A stretch of 64,000 nucleotides of DNA from Liolophura sinensis (Eukaryota > Mollusca > Polyplacophora > Chitonida > Chitonidae). The stretch covers positions 4,652,001 to 4,716,000 of the forward strand of contig NC_088304.1 of the NCBI RefSeq assembly GCF_032854445.1, in the 5' to 3' direction. The translations under genes and the position numbers were made by a program. Positions 1 through 12,000 of this stretch are shown piece by piece (within the stretch, counting starts at the first letter, position 1; each line of letters starts with the position of its first letter). The notes beneath the pieces are model-generated. The model was not told where the DNA came from. It made no database searches and saw nothing but the letters and a program-made list of their open reading frames with translations.

Positions 1-1011
1 GAAACTACTGACTAAATGGTAAAATGAACAACAAAATCTAAGTTGAACAGTTGTCTAAGTTGAACAGCATGTCCAAGTAGGCCTAGGGTATGCTGGGAAA
101 TGAATGCGGTTTGGTCCGAGACGGTATGGTAAGCCTGCTGTCAGACATAATTTGTGATTCCGTCGTTGAATATTACACGGCTTGTAAATCAACTAATTTT
201 ACGTCTGTGGTAGTCCGTAAATGCTACAGACCTGTCCCACAAAACTGTGTGAAGTGAACCCACAGCTATACATAACTAAATGGTTGTAAACGATCTCAAA
301 ATAGTGCCTTATGTGGTTCTGTGTTATCATATGTCACTTCAGCGAGTGAATGGGTGACGGCTACGTCACAGCTTAGGCCGTGCAGTCTGATAGCAGTCTT
401 GATTGGATAAAATTCTCACAATGTCTGCCTCAGTTTATACAGTGTTACGGCTTCTGTTTTTGTTTACATGTATGTATAAGGCCCGCACTGCGTGCATTGA
501 CAGTGTTTCGCACAAACAGTGGGGCACAGTTTATAGACCATTAGTAGCCAGAAATAATAGACATTTACAAGAGACAATTTTTATTCAGAGCTGGTAATCC
601 CCCTCAGTGACTTAAGCAGGACTTCTAATCAGGGGAAACTAAGAGCACACAAATGGCATTTGTGTAGAACAAGATATACTTTTTGTCAAATTTAAGGTTT
701 TTATAATGCGATTTAAGATCTCATCTTTAAGTGAGAGGAAATATAACAAAATGGATAATAAAAATGTGAAATAAATAAAAAAGATGGCCAGATTTCACCT
801 CTGAGGGAGTTCTAGCAGCCTTAAAATTGGTAACTCATGTAGCTCTGCTTAGGAGGAATGGGCCAAACACTGATAATGCTCCTATCAGTATTATAATTTG
901 TCTGGGTGGGGGGCATTATGACATGTATGACTGAAATATCATTGGAGATGGCATTAAACCAACAAGCAGCCTGTGCTTCATCAAAGATCTGATTTCTCGC
1001 GATTTTTTCAG

Positions 1012-1130
1012 TTAACCCCCCTGTTCAAGCAGAAGGAAGTCTCTGCGGCGGCTCTGATGAAGTCTTTGAGACAGGAGGCAGAAGACCTGAGAAAGGAGAA
1101 GAAGAGAAATACTTATAGTGGCATTCACAA
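1012..1130 (+). CDS. LRRC47: LRRC47 exon (antepenultimate)
   Basis: Forty residues, LTPLFKQKEV... to ...YSGIHK, open throughout. The acceptor is 'gattttttcag' ending at 1011 and the donor is 'gtaaga' at 1131. The exon starts in phase 0 and ends two bases into a Lys codon, which the next exon completes with G. Confidence 0.8.
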
Positions 1131-2548
1131 GTAAGATGTCTGTTTATGCTGGATATTGTGGCATTAAACCTTTTTTAATTTATTGATTATGTTTGTCAAC
1201 ATAGTTAATACCCCTGATAAGCTTTCCATAGGATGGAGATGTGGATGGGTCACACTGTCTCGGACTGCGACGTCATATCTGGAGCTGGCTGCAGGCTATT
1301 AAAGTTAAGCGGAACAGATGATGGACTTAACTCTTTGTTTATGAACACTGACATTCAACCTGAGTGCCAGTGTTCGTTCCATAAGGGTTTTTTTTTTTTT
1401 TCTCATGTGGGGAATGAAATGTTATGACTAACTTTGCACTTTGCTAAAGGGGTAAAAAGGGACTTTCTTACTGTCATACAAATTTCCAGTATCATTTCTC
1501 ATTTTGGTCAGGTAAATGTTGCTCTTTTAATATATTTCAATATGCTGTTGAAGTGTGGGTGGATATTGCTGTTTTAGGTATTTGGATCTGCTCAAGGATA
1601 AACCTCACTACCCCTGTCTGTTGGATGCTGAAGAGCGAGTCCTCTCATTTCCTCCAATCACAAACTCAGATTTCACAAAGGTAACTGCTGGTTGGCTGAG
1701 TTATTTCATACATCTCAGCATGACAAAGTCTTGCCTGAAGATTGAAGGAAGATTGGAAGGGAAATTTTCTTTACATTTTATCAGGATAGGATATGAAGAT
1801 TCCAAGATCTTCACTGATAATATTTCCCTGGTTTCCTCCCGCTATAATACTGGCTGCCGTAAATGTATGGCATAAGCACCAGTCAAATAAATAAATCACT
1901 GATAGTATCTCAGAAAGCCAGTAGAAAGTTGGAGCATTGGCGTCATAAAACAGGAACCACTTTGTATCCTAGACAAAGTCATTATCAAAGAGAAATTCAT
2001 GTGTGCCTCAGTCAAGCACTCTGCATTAAGGGATTGGTTGAATGCTTATCAGGCTAGTTCTACTATATTGAGACTGGATTGGGACTCTGGCTAAGGCATG
2101 GTGTTCCAGTGCAGAAGTACTATATGTAGAATAGTATCTAGACCAAAGGGACATGCTGTTTAAAGCCAGAATTGTTAAATATGGAGAATGATACTGGGTA
2201 ATCAGAAGGATTTATTTCCATTTTCCTGTGTAGATTTCCAAGGAGACGACAGACATGCTGATCGAAGTGACCAGCTCCAGCAGCCTGGACATATGTAAGA
2301 AGATATTAGACAGCCTTCTGAAGGAGTCCTTGGATATGGGGATAGGGGGACCTGTGGGTGAGGGCTCTGAGCCCGGGGCCATGGATGCAGCAGCTGAGGC
2401 TGGGGGTGGGGAAGGGCAGGCAGGTGGGGGAAAGTTCCAGCTGACAGTTGAGCAGGTGAAGATTGTAGATCAGGAAGGGTCGCTTAAGGTAGTCTACCCC
2501 TCCCGGACTGATTTCACGGTTGAAGGCGTTCATGTGATCAGAAACTAG
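1012..2548 (+). CDS. LRRC47: LRRC47, 3' part (last three coding exons)
   Basis: This is the C-terminal end of LRRC47, a leucine-rich-repeat protein whose C-terminus carries a B3/B4-like domain related to the beta subunit of phenylalanyl-tRNA synthetase. Seen here: exons 1012-1130, 1578-1680 and 2234-2548, joined in phases 2 and 0 with GT-AG borders. The encoded 178 residues begin with a charged helix (SLRQEAEDLRKEKKRNTYSG), continue with HYPCLLDAEERVLSFPPITN, the block typical of the B3/B4 region, and end with VEQVKIVDQEGSLKVVYPSR before the TAG stop. A Gly/Ala/Glu-rich linker of about 35 residues sits before the last block. The LRR half and the start lie left of the window. The assignment is from family memory. 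FARSB is the main alternative, but the VVYPS ending favours LRRC47. Confidence 0.85.
1578..1680 (+). CDS. LRRC47: LRRC47 exon (penultimate), B3/B4 domain
   Basis: After 'gctgttttag', one G completes the split Lys codon. Then come 34 residues, YLDLLKDKPHYP... to ...NSDFTK, followed by donor 'gtaact'. The PPITNS block is the most recognisable part of the B3/B4 region. Confidence 0.85.
2234..2548 (+). CDS. LRRC47: LRRC47 last coding exon
   Basis: The acceptor is 'tcctgtgtag'. The exon opens in phase 0 with ISKETTDMLIEVTSSSSL, carries a Gly/Ala-rich low-complexity insert, and closes with LTVEQVKIVDQEGSLKVVYP and the stop at 2546-2548. No clear AATAAA lies within 2 kb downstream, so the mRNA end is not placed. 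Confidence 0.85.
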   Translation: MSKETTDMLIEVTSSSSLDICKKILDSLLKESLDMGIGGPVGEGSEPGAMDAAAEAGGGEGQAGGGKFQLTVEQVKIVDQEGSLKVVYPSRTDFTVEGVHVIRN

Positions 2549-4736
2549 GTCTTCTGCCTCACGTGCTTGTGTTTTTCCACTTATTATAAGCTTGAATGTC
2601 CAGTGCTACTGGTGCTTACAGTGTACTCCAGTATACTGTTCTGTGAAATATTTTCTCTTTCATTTTTTAAACAGAGTATGCGACCTAATACCTCGACTCA
2701 TTATTGGTGTACTACATTAATTTATTGTCGAATGAATTTTTCTTACCATTCTGAGAGGTAACTTCATAAATTTAATGGGACAGTGTTTTATATGTTCAGT
2801 GTTTTCTTTTTTAAATTGATTTGTGCACCTTTTATGTCTGGTTATTTTGTTTTACACGGCATGTCTACATGTGTCCAAGGGTGGGGGGTGGGGGGGTACT
2901 TAGGGGACATAACTCTGTCTGTTGATGGCCCCAATCATAAAAAGCTGTCAGATGAAACAATATGGTGCAGATTTTGTGCTGAAAGAAAGTGCAAGTCAGT
3001 AAAAGTGGTCAAATATTTGATCTTTGCCCACAATGCAAATGTACAAAATTTAAGAGAAAGTTATTAAGTGATATTGTCATCCAGGGGGACAGACCAAAGG
3101 ACATGCTTCGTTTTTTAATAATTGTAACAAAAGTTAGTTATTTTATTAGTAGACATAGGTCAGTCATTTTCCATGCAGCCGTGTTTGGCTATATCAACCA
3201 ATTTCACATTATTTATAAATGTGAAGAGCTATCATTATGGTTGAATACTGAAATGGCGTAAATCACAGGTCAGATAAACAATGAGACGATGTATTCAGAA
3301 CACCCAAGTTTTGTTGGAATAATTTATAGATTTCTGACCACTGTATGAAACTGGTCACAGACTTACAACAATACTCCTTGTTTATTCAACTTTATTTCAC
3401 ATTTAAAAGTGAACATCAGAATATTTCATATGCTTGAGGAAGGGGCAGCTGTACAACATTTATTGTTTTACGTCATATTCGAGAAAATTTCTCTTATACA
3501 GTGGCAGCCAGCATTATTGTAGGAGAAAACCAGGTGCAGGGCAAACCCAAGCTGTGCAAAGTAAATTTTATTTGTTTTGCATGTTATCTGTGACAGTACA
3601 GCACATGTATGAGTGTCTCTACATTTGTAACTGGTGCTTCCTGGGTAATATTGTTACTGAGGGTTTGGTATACAATTTCGTTATTTTTGGCCCAGCTACA
3701 GTTTTGTAAAGCTGCATTAGTTTTTCCAGTAGGTGAAGTATTGCAGTAGTTCTTGTCTTCAAAATGACTTCTGTGGAGACCGCAGAAATTCAGTTTTGGT
3801 GACTCTCCATGGGAAGTGAACATGGCTGACAAAGTGTATGAACTGTTGCTTGTTGTTGCAGAGATTGCCCACCTTTTGTGGGAAAATTGACAGAAAAGTT
3901 ATGTGTCAACTTACTCCTTTTATGGTCTTTTTTGTAAGCAGATAATTCTTCAAAACTAGAAAGAAAAGATTACGGTCACATGTCACATAATTTGAGCATA
4001 TTGAGACAGAAATTGCACTTTCTGCAGACTTCTGTGGAAGTGTAACCTTAGATACTACGGGAGATTACTGTAGGAGTTTAAGGGTGTACTTGTGTAACTG
4101 GTCACAGGTATGAGCAGCTGGTTCATTTTAGGCATATTCAGTGGTTTTTGTCTTATAGTTCCCAGGCAAAAGCAGATAACAGCCTCTCTGCAGTGTCTTT
4201 ATTAGTGTTGCACTTTCGAAACAAAAAATCAGACCTGCTAAATCTAATCAGAACCAGCCTGTTAAGACAAAAAAAAAATTGCATTTCAGTCAGACGGTAA
4301 TGCTTCGTAATATACTTGCTATTATTAAGTCTTGCGTATAGATGTATGATGATAATGTTAGCGAGTAAAGTATGACTGCTGATTTGTTAGTTTTTCTCGC
4401 AGTGTTGCTTTATACAAAGCTATCTGCTCTCTTCTTCTTCTGCCAGGTTTTAGGTTACCGGTGCACATTTTGCCTTGTACTCATTGTTCTGTGAAAAAAT
4501 TATGCCTTTATTGAAACAGTGCATTTTTATTTCTGAATATCAGTTTTTTTTTTCTTGTTCAGCACATTTGTATACATCTTTATGTCGTTGACTGAAATTA
4601 AAAGACAATTGCATCATGAAAGTGTTCATTTATCAGCTTATGTTAAAGTGTTTAAGGGACTTTCGTGCCAGCACAGCACAATGACTGAAGTCTTGTCTCT
4701 TACTTGTGGGATTGCTGGCTTCCTCTCGGGTTGTAT
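2549..4736. other. LRRC47 3' flank, no gene seen
   Basis: AT-rich sequence that must include the LRRC47 3' UTR. Apart from the worn SINE piece at 3463-3549, nothing supports a gene. The short open frames here have no recognisable protein content. Confidence 0.5.
3463..3549 (-). repeat. SINE fragment, diverged
   Basis: Matches the tail half of the window's main SINE in reverse orientation: 'gttttacgtcatattcgag' and 'ggcagccagcattattgtag', then 'gcaaaccca'. Head and tail tip are missing. Confidence 0.6.
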
Positions 4737-4840
4737 CTGGAAAGATCTGCCAGCATCCTGTGGATGGTCGTGAGATAATACTGGTTGCCAGGGTATATCT
4801 AAATTGAGTATGGTGTAAAATATCAATCAAACAAATCAAT
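4737..4840 (+). repeat. SINE fragment, diverged
   Basis: Forward copy of the main SINE with an internal deletion: 'gatctgccagcatcctgtgg', 'atggtcgtga', then 'gagtatggtgtaaaatatca' and an AAACAAAT tail. Confidence 0.6.
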
Positions 4841-4864
4841 TGGGCTCTAGTGTTGGCTGTTGGT

Positions 4865-5478
4865 CTTAATGGATAGTGTCAGGACACAGTGACTGAATGG
4901 GTGTCCCATATGGTGTCAGAACAGTGACTGAATGGGTGTCCCACATGGTGTCAGTACACTGAATGGGTGTCCCATATGGTGTCAGTACACTGTGACTGGA
5001 TAATGTCCTCTGTGCTGTCTACACTGTGACAGGATGGGTGCTCTGAATGGTGTCAGTACACTGTGACTTGATGGGGTTCTGTGTGGTGTCAGTACACTGA
5101 CTGGATGGTGTCCTGTATGATGTCTGTACACTTTGACTGGATGGGTGTCTGTACACTTTGACAGGATGGGTGTCCGTACATTTTGACTGGATGGGTGTCC
5201 TGTATGGTGTCTCTACACTGACTGGATGGGTGGTCTGTACTCTGTGGTTGGATGTGTGTTCTGTATGGTGTCTCTACACTGACTGGATGGGTGGTCTGTA
5301 CTCTGTGGTTGGATGTGTGTTCTGTATGGTGTCTCTACACTGACTGGATGGGTGGTCTGTACTCTGTGGTTGGATGTGTGTTCTGTATGGTGTCTCTACA
5401 CTGTGACTGGATGGCATCCTCTATGGGTTCTGTACACTGTGACTGGATGGGTGTCCCATATGGTGTCAGTGCACTGTG
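4865..5478. repeat. Minisatellite, 36/61-bp units
   Basis: Tandem units built on 'gtgactggatgggtgtcctg' and 'tatggtgtcagtacactg'. Between 5200 and 5400 a longer 61-bp unit (starting near 5252, 5313 and 5374) is almost perfectly repeated three times. The array continues at 5732-5760 beyond an inserted SINE. Open frames across it are by-products of the repetition. Confidence 0.9.
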
Positions 5479-5719
5479 TATTTATTTATGGATTTGATTG
5501 GTGTTTTACTTATAAGAATATTTCACTTATAAGACGGCAGCCAGCATTATGGTAGGTGGAAAGCAGGCAGAGCCCGGGGAAACCCACAACCATGCCACAT
5601 ACGGCCGGAGGGGAAGCCAGCATGAGCTGGACTTGAACTCACAACGGCCACATTGGTGAGAGACTCCTGGGTCATTGCACTGCCCTAGCGCGCTAGCCAA
5701 CTGAGCCACGGAGGCCCCG
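5479..5719 (-). repeat. Full-length tRNA-derived SINE with target-site duplication
   Basis: The best complete copy in the window, read on the minus strand. The head at the right end has 'cgtggctcagttggctagcg' (pol III A-box-like) and 'gtgagttcaagtccagc' (B-box-like). A central domain follows, then the tail with 'aaacaccaatcaaat' and an AAAT-rich end. It is flanked by 12-bp direct repeats, cagtgcactgtg at 5467-5478 and cagtgcgctgtg at 5720-5731 (one mismatch), and it interrupts the minisatellite. Confidence 0.9.
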
Positions 5720-5854
5720 CAGTGCGCTGTGACTGAATGGGTGTAGTGCTTCAATGGTGTGTGTGGGGAGACAGTGCAATCTGTTTTTCAGCACTAAAAC
5801 TGTCAAATCATAAGTTTAGGTTGTTTTTATGTAAGATAGTATAGACAAAGTAGG

Positions 5855-6015
5855 AGATATACATTATTGATAGGGCAGACATTATTAATAGGGAAGAGAC
5901 ATTACTGACATAACAAGGACATTATTGGTGGGGCTGAGACATTACTGATAGGACAGACATTATTGATAAGATGGATGTTATTGCTGGGACAGGGACATTA
6001 TTGAAAGAACGGCAA
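5855..6015. repeat. Degenerate short tandem repeat (ACATTATTGATAGG)
   Basis: About seven irregular units of 18-28 bp sharing 'gacattattgatagg' with variants. No coding content. Confidence 0.75.
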
Positions 6016-6677
6016 TATTTATAGGACATAATAGCACAATAAAACCAGCATGTTTATATAAGAAAATACATTTACACTCCTTTAAATAAACAATGTTAAA
6101 CATCTTTAAGTTGGTGTAATGTACATAAGGCATTTTATTACCTGAAAAAGTGCATGTGTAGAAAGAGAGTAGATGTATAACCATAGGGAACATCATTCTA
6201 ATATCAAATATTTAGTACTAAATCTGGAAACCTTTAATAACTCATAAGTCAACACACATGTTTCCGATGAAAAGACACAAAATATCATTTAGAAAACAAA
6301 ACCATACAAAAATATTGTAAGTAATATAAAATGTGGTTAACTATTATCTACTTCTTGGAGTTCTTACATGTATATATATATATGTATATAGCTATATATG
6401 CGATGTTCAACTGAAAAATACTGAAAAATTAACATACAATATGACAAAATAACCAGAATTCACATATATATCACACATTTCTTTTTCTTTGAAAATTGAC
6501 AGTGTAGTCTTGGACATTCTCACAAAATACTTAATCTACATGTATGTAGAGGTTTTAGCACCTGGATGTGTATTCAGACTTGGCACCAAGAAATTGGTGA
6601 GATGGGTACCAAGAAACTTTAGCACCTGTAAAATTCAAAAAAGGGTACTGAAAAAAAGTCTGGTTACTCAATGGCCA

Positions 6678-6752
6678 CAAAAATACTAAGCAACCAACAT
6701 TTAAGTAGGGTGTAAAAATACTAAGCAACCAACATTTAAGTAGGGTGTAAAA
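6678..6752. repeat. 35-bp direct repeat
   Basis: Two identical adjacent 35-bp units containing 'ctaagcaaccaacatttaag' (at 6686 and 6721), with a third partial, diverged unit after them and a related start near 6590. Confidence 0.8.
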
Positions 6753-7740
6753 ATATTCGGCACCCAAAATTTGGTACATAGGGAACGGAGTCGACAGCAA
6801 CAAATAGTTACAGGGTACAAAAAGGCTGGGCTTCTGACCTGTGATAACAATTGTACATATTTTTGATTTTTTAAGTTGTTAAATTTCACACAACGGTAAT
6901 ATCTTAAGGTTCAATAATGTCAGCCCAATGTAAAAAAAAAACAAAAAAAAAAAAAAACAAATAAACAAGATTAACAAGAAATAAATCACATTCCTCAAAA
7001 AAAAAACAAAACAAAAAAAACAAACAAAAACAAAACATGAAAAGCCCATGTACCCAAGCAAGACTACTTTGGTTACAATAGATGAAGTAGTTGTACATGT
7101 ATATGAATACATTAGCAATTATTTCCAATAAAATACATTTGGGGTCATTCTGTACACCAATACTCAATACTCAGACGCAGATGCTCAACGGAGAAGCAAA
7201 TTCAGATAATGTATATCTCACATTAAAACTTACGCATGGTGTAAGTTAAGTTTATCTGAATTAAGCAATACTTTGTCTTGTCACAGTAATTGCACTGAAA
7301 CCGAAAGAGGAACCAACAGACAGATCCAAATTACTATCCCTTCCTCTTGCTGAAGCTTGGGATAAGAATTTTGTCTAGCCCAATGACAGCCTCCAAAGTA
7401 ATAAGTGAAGGTTCTACATACTGCATGTAATATTCCCTAAATCATCGACTAATATGGCTAGTAAAATGTCACTTTAGATCCATAGTTCTAAGATATTTTC
7501 ATAAAATTTGGAAAACTACAATGTAATACTGAAGTAGGAGCGCATGTAAACTTCACTAAAATGATAAACTAACCTGTCCAGATAAGACAACATTCATCTA
7601 TGCCTAAAGATGCACTATTTCTGAGGTCGAATTTGTTGAGGATTGATGGTAGTGCGGTTTCTCAAAGACTCTTGGTCTATCAGCCAGACTACAGCTTTGG
7701 TGTATCTATAAACACACTATAGCTTTGGTTTATGTATAAT

Positions 7741-7795
7741 TATTTATTTGACTGGGGTTTTAATCCAATACTCAAGAATATTTTACTTGCTGGGC
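7741..7795 (-). repeat. SINE tail fragment
   Basis: 'tatttatttgactggggttt' and 'actcaagaatattttacttg' match the tail end of the main SINE in reverse orientation. The rest is lost. Confidence 0.6.
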
Positions 7796-8287
7796 TGTGC
7801 TCAAATTTAGGGTGGAGGTACCGTACCTGACAAACCTTCTGACTTTAAACTACAGCATACAGAGTACCTGGCAAATGGTCAAGGGCTACAAACTTGTGCA
7901 AAAGGCCATTAAACTAAGTTAAACCATTCACCTGAGGCGACACTTAAACCCAATGTGATAGAAAGAGAACTAACAGCCTTTGTGATTGGCTAGAATTTTA
8001 TGCATATATTGGTGTGATCTACAGAGAAAGGGACATCACTGGACTGTGCTGTTTTTGTCCTGTCTAAAACACCCTAAAAACGTCTCAAAAAACACTTTGA
8101 AAATAAATCTGAAATATGTTTTACATATATGTTTCACAAAATATTCTGGATTAAAGGCATAAAAATAGCACAAAATACCTTCTATGCCTTTGTTCACATG
8201 GCATGCGTGTATCTGAAAACAAATCTAGTATGATTTACACTGATAAAATATACTGGCTTATGACCGAATATAGACAGATAGCTCAAC

Positions 8288-8293
8288 TTTATT
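8288..8293 (-). promoter_or_regulatory. Candidate polyadenylation signal for SLC43 gene
   Basis: TTTATT on the plus strand reads AATAAA on the minus strand, about 486 bases after the SLC43 stop. It is the first canonical hexamer seen downstream of the stop. Position is the only support. Confidence 0.4.
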
Positions 8294-8778
8294 TGACACA
8301 AACTGCTACATTACTGCACACATTGCCACAAATACATTACTGATAGGGAGCGTGAATGGCATCTGGATTCATTCTCATCAACTCATTGCATATCAAATTT
8401 GCGTAAAACCTAATCCGCCAAATGATCAAGCACTTATATTGTAAATCTTGTTATGGACAACTGTTCTGATTCCACTGAAGTGGTGTATTGATGTCTGTGC
8501 TCACTACATGTATGTTAAACCATAAAAATATTACTGTCAAGACTGTCCGTCCATTGAAAGACTTCAAATATTCTTCAGCCTTATCTTGCTAAACAGGTTT
8601 AAATTGAAAAAAATTGACGAACTTTTTTCACACAAAAGCACTACAAAAACAAAATATGCAGCGTATCTCTGTAGAAACCTGCAAGGTGTGACCCATATTA
8701 ACAATGAGGTATTCATCAAAAATTTGAGGAACACTGAACCATGTCACTGTACATGAAGTTCTACACACAAACAACCAA

Positions 8779-9078
8779 TCAGAGATGAGTACACTTGTTT
8801 TCATCTGCATATAGTTCTGCCTCACAGTCACCTGTTGTATCCCTTGGTGATTTTTCTTCTCCTTTTTCGTCAGACTTGATGTTTTCGGTTTCCAGGGTGG
8901 ATTCTTTAACTTGCATGTCACACTGATCCATGTCATCCATTCCCTTCTTCCTCAGAGGCTCTGAAGATTCGCTTGACTCAGCAAGTTTCTTCTTTTTGAG
9001 TTTACGAGTTAAGTAGATCCAGATGTAAGCCGGATGAACATATGTGAGCAGCATCAGCAAAATCAGCACAACATTTAT
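8779..9078 (-). CDS. SLC43A3: SLC43 exon 8 (last TM, C-tail, stop)
   Basis: Acceptor 'tcttacacag'. It encodes the last membrane segment (INVVLILLMLLTYVHPAYIW), a basic KLKKKK stop-transfer, and an acidic/Ser-rich cytosolic tail of about 65 residues that ends in CTHL before TGA at 8779-8781. Confidence 0.88.
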   Translation of the reverse strand: MNVVLILLMLLTYVHPAYIWIYLTRKLKKKKLAESSESSEPLRKKGMDDMDQCDMQVKESTLETENIKSDEKGEEKSPRDTTGDCEAELYADENKCTHL

Positions 9079-12000
9079 CTGTGTAAGAAAAGAAAACAAC
9101 AAACTAGACAATCCTTCAAAAAATTATCTGTACAAGATTAAATTCACCCCAGTAGCACAGATTAAATTCACCCCAGTAGGGAATCACTGATGATTCTGGT
9201 TATTACAGTACAGAACTTTTATAAGTAACAACAAACTACATCCACCTGTGGCATACAAACCGAAATCAAACAGAGTGTGTTACTATGTGGTCACACTTAC
9301 AACCATGGGGTCATATTACGTGGTCACACTTACAATCATGGGGTCATATTATGTGGTCACACTTACAATCATGGGGTCATCATTAAGAGGCCCCTGAATG
9401 ATCAGAAACAACGGGTACTGGACCATTCCAAAAATGGCTGACAAGGTCAAGGTTGTTCCCAGAAGAATCCCAAAGTACTCAAATGGGAACCTGAGTAAAA
9501 GAAGGAAGAGAAATAAAACTTTTACATATCTGTTATCTTACACTTTAATTTATATTCATATTCTTACATAGAGCTTACACAAATAACTATGCCTTTTAAG
9601 TTACATTTAATTTCCAATAATTAAGAAGAGGTTCAGAGTACAAAATCCTGCTCAATCCTGCATTTATTAAGTTCTTAAAAGTGTTCTTAATGAGTAATTC
9701 AAAGCACACAGAAAGAAACATTGATCTTTCTTCGAAATGACAAAGTCTCTGTTTTGTCACTGAACCCTACAATGTTGAAAATCTCCTGGGAGATTTTTAT
9801 GATTCAACAAACTTTCTCTTTTTGAAGTAGTCAACTTCTTTTGTCATTATTTCAGTATTTTATTCATTCCAGTGCTGAGAAACACATCTCCCACTCACTT
9901 GGTTTGTTTCTCTGTACATGTGTGTAGGGGTTCCAGCCAACAGGTGGGGCAGGAAGGGGTCGGCAATACGCCTGTCTCCTACTGCCCCACTTCTCCTGCT
10001 GGCTGGGACAGTTAGGGGACAGCACTATTGTTGTGTCCCTTTTGTATGTATGAATATATCTACCTTCACTTTTCAAACTACACGATGCTTTATCTTGTTT
10101 TATATGTATTGATGTACTTTTGATTGGACTCTGAAGTACATATTTCCTATATATTGCTTTTCTGTGAAGGCCTTGGGGAAGAATAGTTTGATTGTAAATT
10201 GAGTTACGTTCGATAAATAAAGATATTATTATATGTATTGTATTATTAGACATGCACGTCACTCGTAAGGTTGCAGAATGAATCATGGGAAACCAGTATG
10301 CCTCTTTGAACTACAGTGACTATATACACAATTACAGTGATTACGTACACAAGTACAGTGACTATGTATACATGGGCAATGACTACGTACGAAAGTGCAG
10401 TGACTACGTACACAATTACAGTGACTATGTACACAACTACAGTGACTACATACAAAAGTGCAGTGACTACGTACACAATTACAGTGACTACGTACACAAC
10501 TACAGTGACTATGTACACAAGTGCAGTGACTATGTACACAAGTGCAATGACTACATACACAAGTGCAGTGACTACGTACACAACTACAGTTACTACGTTC
10601 ACAAGTGCAGTGACTGCACTGACTACAGTGACTGCATACACAAGTGTAGGGGCATTTACAGATTTTTAATTTGGGAACTGCTTCAGTTTTTGTTCTGTTT
10701 TTTTTTCCGGTTTGCACTTTCTCTTTGACACATACTTTGTTTTGATTTCTCTGAGGGATGCCACCATTTAAGAGAGGTGTACAGGAAACCCAAACCGATA
10801 TCGTTAAAGTATCTGATTTCAGACAAGCTTCACGAAGTGCTTGACCTGTACTATCCTTTATATATCTAGATTGCCGTGCCAAGACAAAGGGCCCCAGCTT
10901 TTCACAAAGTATCTGATTTCAGACAAGCTTCACGAAGTGCTTGGCCTGTACTATCCTTTATATATCTAGATTGCCGTGCCAAGACAAAGGGCCCCAGCAT
11001 TTCACAAAGTATCTGATTTCAGACAAGCTTCATGAAGTGCTTGGCCTGTACTATCCTTTATATATCTAGATTGCTGTGCCAAGGCAACGGGCTCCAACAT
11101 TTCACAAAGTATCTGATTTCAGACAAGCTTCACGAAGTGCTTGGCCTGTACTATCCTTTATATATCTAGATTGCCGTGCCAAGACAAAGGGCCCCAGCTT
11201 TTCACAAAGTATCTGATTTCAGACAAGCTTCACGAAGTGCTTGACCTGTACTATCCTTTATATATCTAGATTGCCGTGCCAAGACAAAGGGCCCCAGCTT
11301 TTCACAAAGTATCTGATTTCAGACAAGCTTCACGAAGTGCTTGGCCTGTACTATCCTTTATATATCTAGATTGCTGTGCCAAGACAAAGGGCCCCAGCAT
11401 TTCACAAAGTATCTGATTTCAGACAAGCTTCACGAATTGCTTGGCCTGTACTATCCTTTATATATCTAGATTGCCGTGCCAAGACAAAGGGCCCCAGCAT
11501 TTCACAAAGTATCTGATTTCAGACAAGCTTCACGAAGTGCTTGGCCTGTACTATCCTTTATATATCTAGATTGCCGTGCCAAGGCAACGGGCTCCAACAT
11601 TTCACACAGTATCTGATTTCAGACAAGCTTCATGAAGTGCTTGGCCTGTACTATCCTTTATATATCTAGATTGCCGTGCCAAGACAAAGGGCCCCAGCAT
11701 TTCATAAAGTATCTGATTTCAGACAAGCTTCACGAAGTGCTTGGCCTGTACTATCCTTTATATACCTAGATTGCCGTGCCAAGACAAAGGGCCCCAGCTT
11801 TTCACAAAGTATCTGATTTCAGACAAGCTTCCCAAAGTGCTTGGCCTGTACTATCCTTTATATATCTAGATTGCTGTGCCAAGAAAAAGGGCCCCAGCAT
11901 TTCACAAAGTATCTGATTTCAGACAAGCTTCACGAAGTGCTTGGCCTGTACTATCCTTTATATATCTAGATTGCTGTGCCAAGACAAAGGGCCCCAGCAT

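Larger units (their letters stand above)
6016..8287. other. Gene-poor spacer between LRRC47 and SLC43
   Basis: AT-rich spacer. It holds a short TA run near 6370-6395, the 35-bp duplication, an A-rich (AAAC)-like tract at about 6930-7040, and a small SINE fragment at 7741-7795. No coding exon was recognised on either strand. Confidence 0.5.

Noticed and set aside
5158-5555. Overlapping 60-81-codon Trp/Cys-rich frames
   Set aside because: Translation of the 61-bp minisatellite unit in successive frames.
10285-10882. Long overlapping open frames on both strands (up to 199 codons)
   Set aside because: They run across a 21-bp repeat. A period divisible by three keeps frames open, and the products are simple repeats such as YSDYVHN or CVRSHCN.
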